A DNA stretch of 9,537 nt from Gammaproteobacteria bacterium (lineage in GTDB: Bacteria; Pseudomonadota; Gammaproteobacteria; Pseudomonadales; Azotimanducaceae), in contig JAUIKX010000125.1 of the NCBI GenBank assembly GCA_030430515.1, positions 1 through 9,537 of the forward strand, given 5' to 3'. The position numbers and the translations under genes were made by a program. Shown piece after piece: positions 1 through 6,638 of this stretch; position 1 is the stretch's first letter, and each line of letters begins with the position of its first letter. A model generated the notes under the pieces. It saw only the letters and a list, made by a program, of their open reading frames with translations. It ran no database searches and was not told the origin of the DNA.

Positions 1-1
1 G

Positions 2-643
2 CTGGCGGAGTACCCGCATCTCGAGCGCATTGTGGCGGAGCGGGTGTCGCTCCGGTGTGATCCGGCCGTGCGCGAGATGCTCGAAGAGGACCGGCCGATG
101 TTCGTTGTGTCCGGGCACGTCGGCAACTGGGAGGTGGCGCCGAAATATCTCGATCACATCGGCATGCGGCTGAACCTGGTGTATGCAAACAACCGCAACC
201 CGTTCGTGGAGTGGGCCCAGCAGCGGTTCCGTCACGGTCGGCATCTGCGCTACCTCGATAAAGATGAAGCGCTGCGGCCGATGCTGGAGTCGGCGAACGA
301 GAACCGCTCGATCGGTCTGCTTCCGGACCAGCGGGTGGACAGCGGTGTGTTCCTCGATTTCTTCGGCGAATCTGCGGGCACCACCATCAGTCCGGCTCGT
401 GTGGCTCTGCGCATCGGCTACCCCATCGTTCCGCTGCAGATTCGCAGGCTGGATGGCGCCCGTTTCGAAGCGATCTTTCACCCGCCGCTGACCGTGCCGG
501 AAGAAAAAACCGACAAGGCAGCTGCAATCGACCTCACAATGCAGTTCAATCGCCTGCTGGAGCAGTGGATCAGCGATGATCCGGGTTCCTGGCTCTGCAC
601 CAAACGACGCTGGCCCAAAAAAAGACCCGCTGCCGATACCTGA
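2..643 (+). CDS. LpxL/HtrB-like lysophospholipid (lipid A) acyltransferase, 5'-partial
   Basis: This is the C-terminal 213 residues of a membrane-associated acyltransferase; the frame is open to the left edge, so the start lies outside the window. The family transfers acyl chains, usually from acyl-ACP, onto lipid A precursors or related lipids at the inner membrane. The catalytic HX4E signature is visible as HVGNWE at nt 116-133. The second family block follows at about nt 318-440: an LLPDQ stretch, then GVFLDFFGE, T-x-SPARVALR and a YPIVPL strand. The C-terminus ends in the usual W-x-x-DPGSWLCTKRRW region (E. coli LpxL has similar wording near its end). Full family length is about 300 residues, so roughly one third is missing. 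It lies 20 bp before an MsbA-like exporter and probably shares its operon. Because an SPT gene is nearby, the acceptor could be a sphingolipid-type rather than a lipid A-type molecule; sequence alone does not decide this. Confidence 0.88.
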   Translation: MAEYPHLERIVAERVSLRCDPAVREMLEEDRPMFVVSGHVGNWEVAPKYLDHIGMRLNLVYANNRNPFVEWAQQRFRHGRHLRYLDKDEALRPMLESANENRSIGLLPDQRVDSGVFLDFFGESAGTTISPARVALRIGYPIVPLQIRRLDGARFEAIFHPPLTVPEEKTDKAAAIDLTMQFNRLLEQWISDDPGSWLCTKRRWPKKRPAADT

Positions 644-663
644 AGAACGAACAGGCCTTAACC

Positions 664-2382
664 TTGCGAATGCTCAAAGAATTTCTGGACCGCTATCCCG
701 GCCAGAGCATCATGCTTACCGTTGTTCTGCTGCTTGCGGGGGTGGCTGACGGTTTCGGAGTGTCGGCGCTGCTGCCGGCTCTGGAGCTCGCCTTTCAGAA
801 CGAAGGCGGCATCACCTCCGACAACACCATCAACCAGTTTTTTCTCGACCTGCTCGCGAGCCTGGATCTGTCGCCGACGCTGGCTTCGCTTCTGGGGGTC
901 ATTCTCGTCGGGATCTGTCTGAAGAACGCGTTCGTATTCTTTGCCGAGCAGCGCATCGGCTACATCGCAGCCAGCGTGACCACGCGCTTCCGCATGCGGC
1001 TGCTACGCGCGGTTACATCTTCGCGCTGGAGCTTTTTTGTCAGCCAGTCAGCAGGCCGGCTGGCCAACTCTATGGCCACCGAGGCCTGGCGGGCATCCAA
1101 TGCCTATGTTTACGGCATGAGGCTGCTGGCGCTCTGCGTGGAGGCGGCCGTATACGCGGTGGTGGCGATGCTGGTTTCGTGGCAGGCGACGTTGCTCTGT
1201 CTTGCGGCTTCGCTGGTCATCGTCGTCATATCCCATCGCTTCGTGCGCATTTCGAAGAATGCCGGTATCGGCCAGACCCAGTGGTACCGGTCGCTGCTGG
1301 CGACGCTGACCGATCTTCTGGGTTCCATCAAGTCGTTCAAGGCCATGGGACGTGATCACTCCGCTGAAGAGGTGCTTTCTCTTGAAACCAAGCGTCTGAA
1401 GCACGCGCTGAAGCGGGAGGTGCTGGGCAATGCAGCGCTGGAGGCCGCGCAGGAGCCTATGTACATGATCGTCATCGGGGTGGGTATCTACCTGGCGATC
1501 GTGCAGTACCAGGCGGAGATGGCCACCGTCACGGCCATGGGGCTGATACTGACCAAACTTCTGCGTCAGTTCGGCAAAGTGCAGAAGCAGTACCAGCGGC
1601 TTGCGGCCTGTGAGAGCGCATACTGGGCGCTCGAGGAAACCATTGCCGATGCAGAGACACAACGCGAAACGTGGTTGGGCCAGCAGCAGCAGACGCTCAG
1701 CCGCGAGATCGCGCTGCGCAACGTATCCTTCGATTACGCGAAAGCCGACGTGGAAGATGCGGCGGTGAAAGACCCGGTCATCCGGAGCCTTGATCTCACG
1801 ATCCCTGCGCGTGCGCTGACTACCATCGTTGGTGAGTCCGGTGCGGGCAAAACCACGGTCATCGATCTGATTACCGGTCTCATCCAGCCCACCAGCGGCG
1901 GCATATACATCGATGACGTGCTGCTTGCCGATATGGATCTGCAGAGCTGGCGCCAGCAGATTGGCTATGTGCCGCAGGAGAACATCCTGCTGCACGACAC
2001 GCTGTTTCACAACGTGACGCTGGGCGATGAGAGCATCAGCGACGCCGACGTGGAAGCGGCACTGGCTGCCGCCGGGGCGCTCGATTTTGCTCAGAAAATG
2101 CCCGAGGGTATTCACAGCATCGTTGGTGAACGGGGCGCCAACCTGTCCGGCGGCCAGCGGCAGCGGGTAATGATCGCCCGCGCTATTGTGCGTAAGCCTT
2201 CGCTTCTAATTCTGGACGAGGCGACCAGTGCGCTGGACCCGGAAACCGAAGAGGTGATTTGCGACGCTCTGAGTCGGCTCAAGCAGGAAATGACGGTGAT
2301 CGCTATTTCGCATCAGTCAGCCCTGACCCGCGTCGCCGATCAGGTGGTGCGGTTGGAACGGGGTCAGCGCAGCAGCGACTGA
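664..2382 (+). CDS. MsbA-like lipid ABC exporter (fused TMD-NBD half-transporter)
   Basis: The protein has 572 residues, the usual size of an MsbA-type half transporter that dimerises in the inner membrane and flips or exports lipids with ATP. Hydrophobic segments lie at about residues 16-40, 74-95, 152-172, 174-194, 265-283 and 285-305, consistent with six helices. The nucleotide-binding domain follows: Walker A GESGAGKTT (390-398), Q-loop in YVPQEN, signature LSGGQ (494-498), Walker B LLILDE with Asp518/Glu519, and the switch His550 in AISHQS. All ATPase residues are intact. The start could be TTG at 664, 8 nt after an AGG, or ATG at 670; TTG has the better spacing. The gene follows the LpxL-like acyltransferase by 20 bp and its 3' end overlaps the convergent ELM1-family gene by 19 bp. 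An export role for a locus-specific lipid is inferred from the neighbours; it may not be the cell's housekeeping MsbA, and peptide or drug export cannot be excluded. Confidence 0.88.
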   Translation: MRMLKEFLDRYPGQSIMLTVVLLLAGVADGFGVSALLPALELAFQNEGGITSDNTINQFFLDLLASLDLSPTLASLLGVILVGICLKNAFVFFAEQRIGYIAASVTTRFRMRLLRAVTSSRWSFFVSQSAGRLANSMATEAWRASNAYVYGMRLLALCVEAAVYAVVAMLVSWQATLLCLAASLVIVVISHRFVRISKNAGIGQTQWYRSLLATLTDLLGSIKSFKAMGRDHSAEEVLSLETKRLKHALKREVLGNAALEAAQEPMYMIVIGVGIYLAIVQYQAEMATVTAMGLILTKLLRQFGKVQKQYQRLAACESAYWALEETIADAETQRETWLGQQQQTLSREIALRNVSFDYAKADVEDAAVKDPVIRSLDLTIPARALTTIVGESGAGKTTVIDLITGLIQPTSGGIYIDDVLLADMDLQSWRQQIGYVPQENILLHDTLFHNVTLGDESISDADVEAALAAAGALDFAQKMPEGIHSIVGERGANLSGGQRQRVMIARAIVRKPSLLILDEATSALDPETEEVICDALSRLKQEMTVIAISHQSALTRVADQVVRLERGQRSSD

Positions 2383-3359
2383 ACGACGCGCACGGTCGGT
2401 TCGATGTAGTCCGGTGGCTGCGGCTGCCAGTTATCGTCCAGGTCTTCCAGGGGGCGGGCCCAGTCCGCCGCATATGCGGCCTGGTGTACAAGACGCACAT
2501 CCCGCCACCAGCGCTTCGGTGCCCAGCGCATGGCTGCCCGGTAGATCGCGGCGTTGAGTCCAGCGTAGCGGTCGGCGGGGATGTCGTAGATGTAGGTGGG
2601 TTTGCCGGCTGCAACGCAGTCGCTGAGCATGGCGATGCTGTCGCCGGTGACGATGAGGCGCTCGCACCCGGCCAACATGTGCATCAGCGGGTTGTCCGGA
2701 TCGTTCGGTTGCCACCGATAAAAACGGTCTTCAACGCTCAATACCCGCTGAACGGCGTCTGCCAGCAATTGTGGCGTACGCGCGCTGGTGCTTACCCAGA
2801 GGGCGCCGCCGAAACGGTGTCTGAGCGCTTCTAGCTTCCTGGCAAAGTCCTGTGCATTTTCGTCATCGAATACCATCGGCCCGCTGTTGCCGCCCAGGAA
2901 GACACCGGTTGCAGGAGATCCGTTTGGCGGCTTTTTTGCGGCCTCGAGCTTCTCAGCGGTTACGGAATGTATGGTCAGCGGGTTTTCCAGAAGACCCTCC
3001 TGTGCCGGTAGCTGGTACTGCGGTGTGGCGATGACCAGGTCGAAATCGGCAATACGTGCCCAGCAACGGCCGATATAGATGATCTTCGTTCTGCCGCCGC
3101 TTTCACGGCGTACCCATCGGGCGACCGGCTCGTTGCGCAGGCTTGCGGTGATGAGGAGCTCCGGCCATTGTCGGTGCTTCAGCGTTTCAGGATTGGAAAG
3201 TCCTGTCAGGGTGACGGCGCGCATGAGCCCCAATGCGCTGGCCCAGGGTTTGTATTCGACGCTGACGCGTTCCCACGGTTCCCCCAACCGCTCCGCGAGA
3301 GCAGTGACCTGTGTGGTTTCACCGGCCCGGAAGCTCGTCAACGCCCAGATTCGGCTCAT
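2364..3359 (-). CDS. ELM1-family protein (DUF1022, GT-B-like putative glycosyltransferase)
   Basis: The protein has 331 residues and belongs to the ELM1 family (Pfam PF06258), named after a plant mitochondrial fission factor but widespread in proteobacteria, where its function is poorly known. Recognisable blocks are the N-terminal WALTSFRAGETTQ (5-17), an FDLVIATPQYQLP stretch (106-118), the glycine-rich VFLGGNSGP (153-161), the STSARTP strand (190-196), the FYRWQPNDPDNP segment (213-224) and the VTGDSIAMLSDCVAAGKPTYIY block (237-258). That last block resembles the donor-binding region of GT-B glycosyltransferases. The start is supported by GAGG seven bases upstream of ATG. No membrane helix or signal peptide is evident. 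It is divergent from the ACP gene (60-bp gap) and overlaps the 3' end of the ABC exporter gene. Its place in a lipid locus suggests head-group glycosylation of the lipid product, which is inference only. Confidence 0.85.
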   Translation of the reverse strand: MSRIWALTSFRAGETTQVTALAERLGEPWERVSVEYKPWASALGLMRAVTLTGLSNPETLKHRQWPELLITASLRNEPVARWVRRESGGRTKIIYIGRCWARIADFDLVIATPQYQLPAQEGLLENPLTIHSVTAEKLEAAKKPPNGSPATGVFLGGNSGPMVFDDENAQDFARKLEALRHRFGGALWVSTSARTPQLLADAVQRVLSVEDRFYRWQPNDPDNPLMHMLAGCERLIVTGDSIAMLSDCVAAGKPTYIYDIPADRYAGLNAAIYRAAMRWAPKRWWRDVRLVHQAAYAADWARPLEDLDDNWQPQPPDYIEPTVRVVQSLLR

Positions 3360-3360
3360 C

Positions 3361-3385
3361 TTGAGACCTCGAATTGGCCTATAAT
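3361..3385 (+). promoter_or_regulatory. Candidate sigma-70 promoter for the ACP-SPT operon
   Basis: A perfect TATAAT lies at 3380-3385, 34 bp before the ACP start codon. The only TTGA-type upstream hexamer is TTGAGA at 3361-3366, which leaves a 13-bp spacer, shorter than the usual 16-18. The -10 element is convincing but the -35 is doubtful, so the promoter may depend on an activator. The region also overlaps the ribosome binding site of the divergent ELM1-family gene, so the two directions may influence each other. Confidence 0.4.
3367..3370 (-). promoter_or_regulatory. Ribosome binding site of the ELM1-family gene
   Basis: On the minus strand GAGG lies seven bases before the ATG at 3359, good Shine-Dalgarno spacing. 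It supports this start over any upstream alternative. Confidence 0.55.
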
Positions 3386-3408
3386 CGCCGCGCGGTTACA
3401 AAGGATCT

Positions 3409-3412
3409 GGAG
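3409..3412 (+). promoter_or_regulatory. Ribosome binding site of the ACP gene
   Basis: GGAG lies seven bases before the ATG at 3420. An AAGGA also occurs at 3401-3405 but is too far away. This fixes the ACP start at 3420 although the reading frame stays open upstream to about 3168, where it runs antisense through the ELM1-family gene. Confidence 0.6.
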
Positions 3413-3419
3413 TTTCTTC

Positions 3420-3665
3420 ATGAGTGAGTTGGCGGTGCTGGAGCGGGATACGATCTTGCGCTTCGTGGGAGAAATCGCTCCGGATGTTAAGGCGTCCAGC
3501 AAAGATGACATTCAGGATACCATCGGCCTGTCCTCGATACAGGTGCTGGAACTCATCGAAATGATCGAGGATGAGTTCGACATCCTTTTTCCGCTCAACG
3601 ACCTTGCAGATATCCGCACGGTCGACGAACTCGCTGCGGCAGTCAAAAAGTTGCGTGACGTATGA
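3420..3665 (+). CDS. Acyl carrier protein dedicated to the adjacent PLP synthase
   Basis: This is an 81-residue acidic protein with the four-helix ACP pattern. The phosphopantetheine serine is predicted to be Ser39, in the segment GLSSIQVLELIEMIEDEF (36-53). The helix II recognition face (VLELIEMIEDEF) is typical. The usual Asp before the modified serine in the DSL motif is replaced by Ser38, giving SSI. The start at ATG 3420 is chosen because of GGAG seven bases upstream and because it gives normal ACP length. The stop overlaps the next gene in ATGA, so translation of the two proteins is probably coupled. It is distinct from a housekeeping AcpP, which carries a DSL motif and normally sits in a fatty-acid synthesis cluster. 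Its likely role is to present a long-chain acyl thioester to the downstream synthase in the cytoplasm, as for the ACP next to spt in Caulobacter; the partner assignment is inferred from adjacency. Confidence 0.88.
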   Translation: MSELAVLERDTILRFVGEIAPDVKASSKDDIQDTIGLSSIQVLELIEMIEDEFDILFPLNDLADIRTVDELAAAVKKLRDV

Positions 3666-4831
3666 ATCTCATCGAACGACGGATAGCAGACAACCGCGCG
3701 GCGTTCTCCGACGAAGAAGAGAGTCTGTTTGGCGTGACCATCGAGCCGATGGGTTCGCCTGTACTCGGCCGCTGTCAGGGGCGGGAGGTCATTCTTGCCG
3801 GCACCAACAACTATCTGGGTCTGACCTACCATCCTGAGCTGATGCAGGCGGCGGAAGCGGCGCTTCACGATCACGGCACGGGAACCACCGGCTCGCGCAT
3901 GGCGAACGGCACGCTGCCCCATCACGTGGCGCTGGAAGATGCGCTGAAGAAATTCTACGACGCGCCCTCGGCGCTGGCTTTTACCACGGGCTTCCAGGCC
4001 AACCTCGGGGTGATTGCCGGGTTGTGCGATCGCGATGGGGTGCTGCTGCTCGACGCCGACTGCCATGCCAGCATCTACGACGGTGCGGCGCTTTCCGGCG
4101 CCACGGTGTACAGGTTCCGGCACAATGACGTCGCGGATCTGGAGCGTAAGCTCAAGCGTCTGCAAGACCAGGCAGGGAATGTGCTGGTGATCGTCGAAGG
4201 CATTTACAGCATGCTGGGAGACACCGCGCCGCTGGCGGAGATCTGCGATGTGGTGCAGTCCTACGGTGTCGCCCTCATGGTGGACGAAGCGCACTCGTTC
4301 GGAGTGCTGGGAGCCACCGGCCGGGGGCTGGCGCAGGAATGCGGGGTTGAGGACCAGGTGGACGTCGTCGTGGGCACGTTCAGCAAGAGTGCCGCCTGCG
4401 TTGGCGGCTTCTGCGTGAGCCGCAAACACGATTTCAGCCTGCTGCGTCGCGACATGCGTGCTTTCGTTTTCTCTGCGTCGTTACCGCCGTCGGTGGTGGC
4501 TACGGCGACTGCTGCGTTAGGCGTCATGGCGGCCGAGCCGGAGCGTCGGAAAAACCTATGGCATAACGCTGAACGCCTCTATGGCGCGCTGGCCAATATG
4601 GGGCTCGAGGTCGGCCCGGAAATCAGCCCGATCGTAGCGGTGACGCTCAACGACCCGGAAGGTGCGGTTACTGCCTGGCATGGTCTTCTGGACAAAGGTG
4701 TGTACGTGAATCTCGTTGTGCCGCCTGCGGCGCCCGACGGCAAGTCTCTGTTGCGCTGCAGTCTGAGCGCGGCGCATACCGACGAACATGTGAATCAGAT
4801 GATCGACGCCTACCGGTCCATCGTCGCCTGA
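3662..4831 (+). CDS. spt: Serine palmitoyltransferase-like alpha-oxoamine synthase
   Basis: This is a 389-residue soluble fold-type I PLP enzyme of the alpha-oxoamine synthase family (KBL, BioF, HemA, SPT). Such enzymes condense an amino acid with an acyl thioester and release CO2; SPT makes 3-ketosphinganine from serine, the first step of sphingolipid synthesis. The wording matches bacterial SPT as I recall the Sphingomonas enzyme: GTNNYLGLT (47-55), GTTGSR, ADCHASIYDG with the PLP-stacking His135, VEGIYSMLGDTAPLAEI, DEAHSFGVLG with Asp208 and His211, GTFSK with Schiff-base Lys242, GGFCVS, and the C-terminal PPAAP (354-358) plus LLRCS with Arg365. The PPA-x-P loop and the cysteine in LLRCS separate it from BioF and KBL. 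It has no N-terminal membrane helix, unlike eukaryotic SPT. It is coupled to the ACP gene by ATGA, suggesting acyl-ACP rather than acyl-CoA as donor. Another oxoamine product is the main alternative. Confidence 0.82.
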   Translation: MNLIERRIADNRAAFSDEEESLFGVTIEPMGSPVLGRCQGREVILAGTNNYLGLTYHPELMQAAEAALHDHGTGTTGSRMANGTLPHHVALEDALKKFYDAPSALAFTTGFQANLGVIAGLCDRDGVLLLDADCHASIYDGAALSGATVYRFRHNDVADLERKLKRLQDQAGNVLVIVEGIYSMLGDTAPLAEICDVVQSYGVALMVDEAHSFGVLGATGRGLAQECGVEDQVDVVVGTFSKSAACVGGFCVSRKHDFSLLRRDMRAFVFSASLPPSVVATATAALGVMAAEPERRKNLWHNAERLYGALANMGLEVGPEISPIVAVTLNDPEGAVTAWHGLLDKGVYVNLVVPPAAPDGKSLLRCSLSAAHTDEHVNQMIDAYRSIVA

Positions 4832-5469
4832 TAGCTTTCTCCATCGGGCAGCACCAGCCGATGGCAGTGCAGCATCAGCCGCTCAGCTTTCTGTAGAGGG
4901 TCGTCCGGTTTTCCGTAGAGATGGTCGCCGACGATGGGGTGGCCGATCCAGCTCAGGTGCACACGGAGTTGGTGAGTCCGGCCTGAGAGCGGCTGCGCGA
5001 CGATCCAGGAATGCTCTCCCTCAACCTTCAGACAACGCACCCGTGTGATGGCAGGTAGGCCATCAGCCTTGCCTGATGTGAGCCTCCACCCGCGCTCTTG
5101 AAGCTGTATGTCCGCACGCTGCCCGGCCACACGGTAGCGGCTTTTTCGACCCTTGCGCAGATGTAGATCGATCAGCAGCGTCCTGTTTGTCGGAAACTGG
5201 CCCACGACTCGCGCGAGATAGTATTTGCGCACCTGGTGGGCGTTGAAAGCACGGGTGAGTACCGATTGTCGCGCCTGTGTCTTGCCGATGAGCAGTACCC
5301 CGCTGGTGCCCTTGTCCAGGCGGTGCACGAGATAGTATTTGCCGTACTTCTTCAGCTGCGTCCACAGATCTTCGATGCCGCTCCGGTCGCGCAGCACCGG
5401 CAGGTTAGCGGGTTTGTTGAGCACCAGGAGCGTTGAAGACTCATGGATGACGGCATGCTCGTCGTTCAT
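4810..5469 (-). CDS. RluA-family RNA pseudouridine synthase
   Basis: The protein has 219 residues and isomerises specific uridines to pseudouridine in rRNA or tRNA. The catalytic motif is HRLDKGTSG, with nucleophile Asp52 (HRLD at 49-52). The family's second block is present as SGRTHQLRVH (162-171), followed by the GHPIVGDHLYG stretch (176-186). The NKPANLPV segment near residue 18 is the usual N-terminal signature. There is no S4 RNA-binding domain, so it resembles RluA or TruC in size rather than RluC/RluD; the substrate cannot be assigned. The start at ATG 5469 lacks a strong Shine-Dalgarno sequence. The 3' end overlaps the SPT gene by 22 bp in convergent orientation, and the 5' end is divergent from oxyR across 40 bp. 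It is probably a housekeeping gene unrelated to the lipid locus. Confidence 0.9.
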   Translation of the reverse strand: MNDEHAVIHESSTLLVLNKPANLPVLRDRSGIEDLWTQLKKYGKYYLVHRLDKGTSGVLLIGKTQARQSVLTRAFNAHQVRKYYLARVVGQFPTNRTLLIDLHLRKGRKSRYRVAGQRADIQLQERGWRLTSGKADGLPAITRVRCLKVEGEHSWIVAQPLSGRTHQLRVHLSWIGHPIVGDHLYGKPDDPLQKAERLMLHCHRLVLPDGESYQATMDR

Positions 5470-5509
5470 CGGTGGCCAATCCAGCTGAAAGGATGGAAAC
5501 TAACACACC

Positions 5510-6394
5510 ATGAACATCCGAGATCTACGTTACCTCGTTGCGGTGGCCGAGCATCGTCACTTCGGCAGAGCCGCGGAAGCCTGCCATGTGAGCCAGCCGA
5601 CGTTGTCTACCCAGCTCAAGAAGCTGGAGGAAACTCTGGGGGTGGTGCTCATTGAGCGAACCAACAGGCAGGTTATGCTCTCCAGCGTTGGGGAACGCAT
5701 CGTCGAGCAGGCGCAACGGGTGCTGCGTGAGGTCAACCAGCTCGTCAACATTGCCGAGCAGTACCGCGACCCGTTCGGGGGAGATTTCCGGCTCGGCGTC
5801 ATTCCGACGGTTGCGCCCTACCTCCTGCCGAAGATCCTCGGGCCGATGCGCAAAGCGTTTCCTGAGCTGCGAATCCAGCTCAACGAGGGACAGACACACC
5901 AGATCGTCGCGCGTTTGAAGCAGGGACAGCTCGACGCGCTGATCCTCGCGCTGCCGGTCGAAGAAGACAACATCGTGTCGCGGCAACTGTACCGCGAGCC
6001 GTTCTACTTCACTGTCGCCTCATCTCACCCGCTGGCAGCACGTAAAACGGTGACTCAGGAAGATCTGGACCACGAGCAGGTGTTGCTCCTCGAAGACGGG
6101 CACTGCCTGCGGGATCAGGCGCTTGATGTGTGCGATGCCAACAACGCTGTCGAAAACACCAACTTTCGCGCCACCAGCCTGGAAACCCTGCGCCAGATGG
6201 TGCGTGCAGACGTCGGTATCACGCTCATGCCTGAACTGGCCCTAACAAAAAGCGCTGGTGTGCGCTACATCCCCTTCAAAGGAACGAAAGACTCGGTGCC
6301 GCATCGGGACATAGGGTTGTGCTGGCGCAACACCTCCACGCGCGCCGCCCTGCTGGAACAGTTGGCAGAGCTGCTGCGGGATGTGATGGATTGA
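5510..6394 (+). CDS. oxyR: Hydrogen peroxide-responsive LysR-type regulator OxyR
   Basis: This 294-residue LysR-type regulator has an N-terminal winged helix-turn-helix (recognition region about residues 19-38, FGRAAEACHVSQPTLSTQLK) and a substrate-binding-like regulatory domain from about residue 90. The peroxide-sensing motif EDGHCLRDQALDVC is complete: the peroxidatic Cys199 and resolving Cys208 have the same numbering as in E. coli OxyR, and His198, Arg201 and Asp202 are present. Oxidation forms the 199-208 disulfide and activates catalase, peroxiredoxin and related genes. A full-length, functional regulator is therefore expected. It is divergent from the pseudouridine synthase gene; no clear OxyR box was identified in the 40-bp gap, though LysR proteins often autoregulate from such positions. 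The transposase-flanking repeats begin three bases after its stop codon, so its transcript terminator may have been displaced. Confidence 0.96.
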   Translation: MNIRDLRYLVAVAEHRHFGRAAEACHVSQPTLSTQLKKLEETLGVVLIERTNRQVMLSSVGERIVEQAQRVLREVNQLVNIAEQYRDPFGGDFRLGVIPTVAPYLLPKILGPMRKAFPELRIQLNEGQTHQIVARLKQGQLDALILALPVEEDNIVSRQLYREPFYFTVASSHPLAARKTVTQEDLDHEQVLLLEDGHCLRDQALDVCDANNAVENTNFRATSLETLRQMVRADVGITLMPELALTKSAGVRYIPFKGTKDSVPHRDIGLCWRNTSTRAALLEQLAELLRDVMD

Positions 6395-6396
6395 GG

Positions 6397-6422
6397 CGTT
6401 CGGAGCGTTCGGGACACACACC
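6397..6422 (+). repeat. Left flanking repeat of the transposase element
   Basis: A 9-bp near-tandem core (CGTTCGGAG then CGTTCGGGA, 6397-6414) runs into ACACACC. The 17 bases at 6406-6422 recur exactly in inverted orientation at 7679-7695. The repeat begins three bases after the oxyR stop codon. Confidence 0.8.
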
Positions 6423-6479
6423 TTCAGTTTGCGCGTTTGCGTTTTTGCCTCCAAAACCGAGTTCACTAGCTAGCTTCTT

Positions 6480-6515
6480 GTCCGATCCTGCGCTGATGCA
6501 TCATCGGACGCAGGA
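6480..6515. repeat. Interlocked inverted repeats
   Basis: Two 7-bp perfect stems interleave: GTCCGAT (6480-6486) with ATCGGAC (6503-6509), and TCCTGCG (6486-6492) with CGCAGGA (6509-6515). A 10-bp perfect palindrome TGATGCATCA (6494-6503) lies in the centre. The stems could form alternative hairpins or a pseudoknot-like fold; they would share bases 6486 and 6509. No U-tract follows on either strand, so this is not an ordinary terminator. It lies in the non-coding stretch 6423-6638 downstream of the transposase gene, where no convincing gene was seen. Confidence 0.6.
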
Positions 6516-6586
6516 AAAAAGCTCCGTTTGATGGAGTATTCGTGCGAGATAGTCCCTGCGTGTTCGTGAGGTGCGAACGGAGAAAG

Positions 6587-6606
6587 CTGCACACTATTGT
6601 GTGCAG
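6587..6606. repeat. 8-bp perfect hairpin downstream of the transposase gene
   Basis: CTGCACAC (6587-6594) pairs with GTGTGCAG (6599-6606) around a 4-nt loop. On the minus strand it begins 32 bases after the transposase stop codon and is followed by CTTTCTCC, so it could be a weak terminator for that gene. It could equally be a subterminal hairpin recognised by the Y1 transposase. Evidence does not separate the two. Confidence 0.55.
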
Positions 6607-6638
6607 AAATAGGAATGAAAGAATCGCGGTGACTTAGA

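Noticed and set aside
1048..2115. 355-codon open frame antisense to the ABC exporter
   Set aside because: It is rich in His, Arg and Gln with no recognisable family, and overlaps a gene with all ABC motifs. It is the usual antisense shadow in GC-rich DNA.
2259..2834. Plus-strand open frame across the ABC/ELM1 junction
   Set aside because: It overlaps two well-supported genes in other frames, has no family resemblance, and starts inside the exporter NBD.
3168..3419. Upstream extension of the ACP frame by 84 codons
   Set aside because: It runs antisense through the ELM1-family gene. The ACP domain and a good ribosome binding site place the start at 3420.
3512..4429. 305-codon open frame antisense to the ACP and SPT genes
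   Set aside because: It has low-complexity His/Arg composition and no domain, and lies opposite a strongly supported SPT gene.
6466..6473. CTAGCTAG palindrome
   Set aside because: Eight bases is too short to be meaningful without a second copy or associated site.
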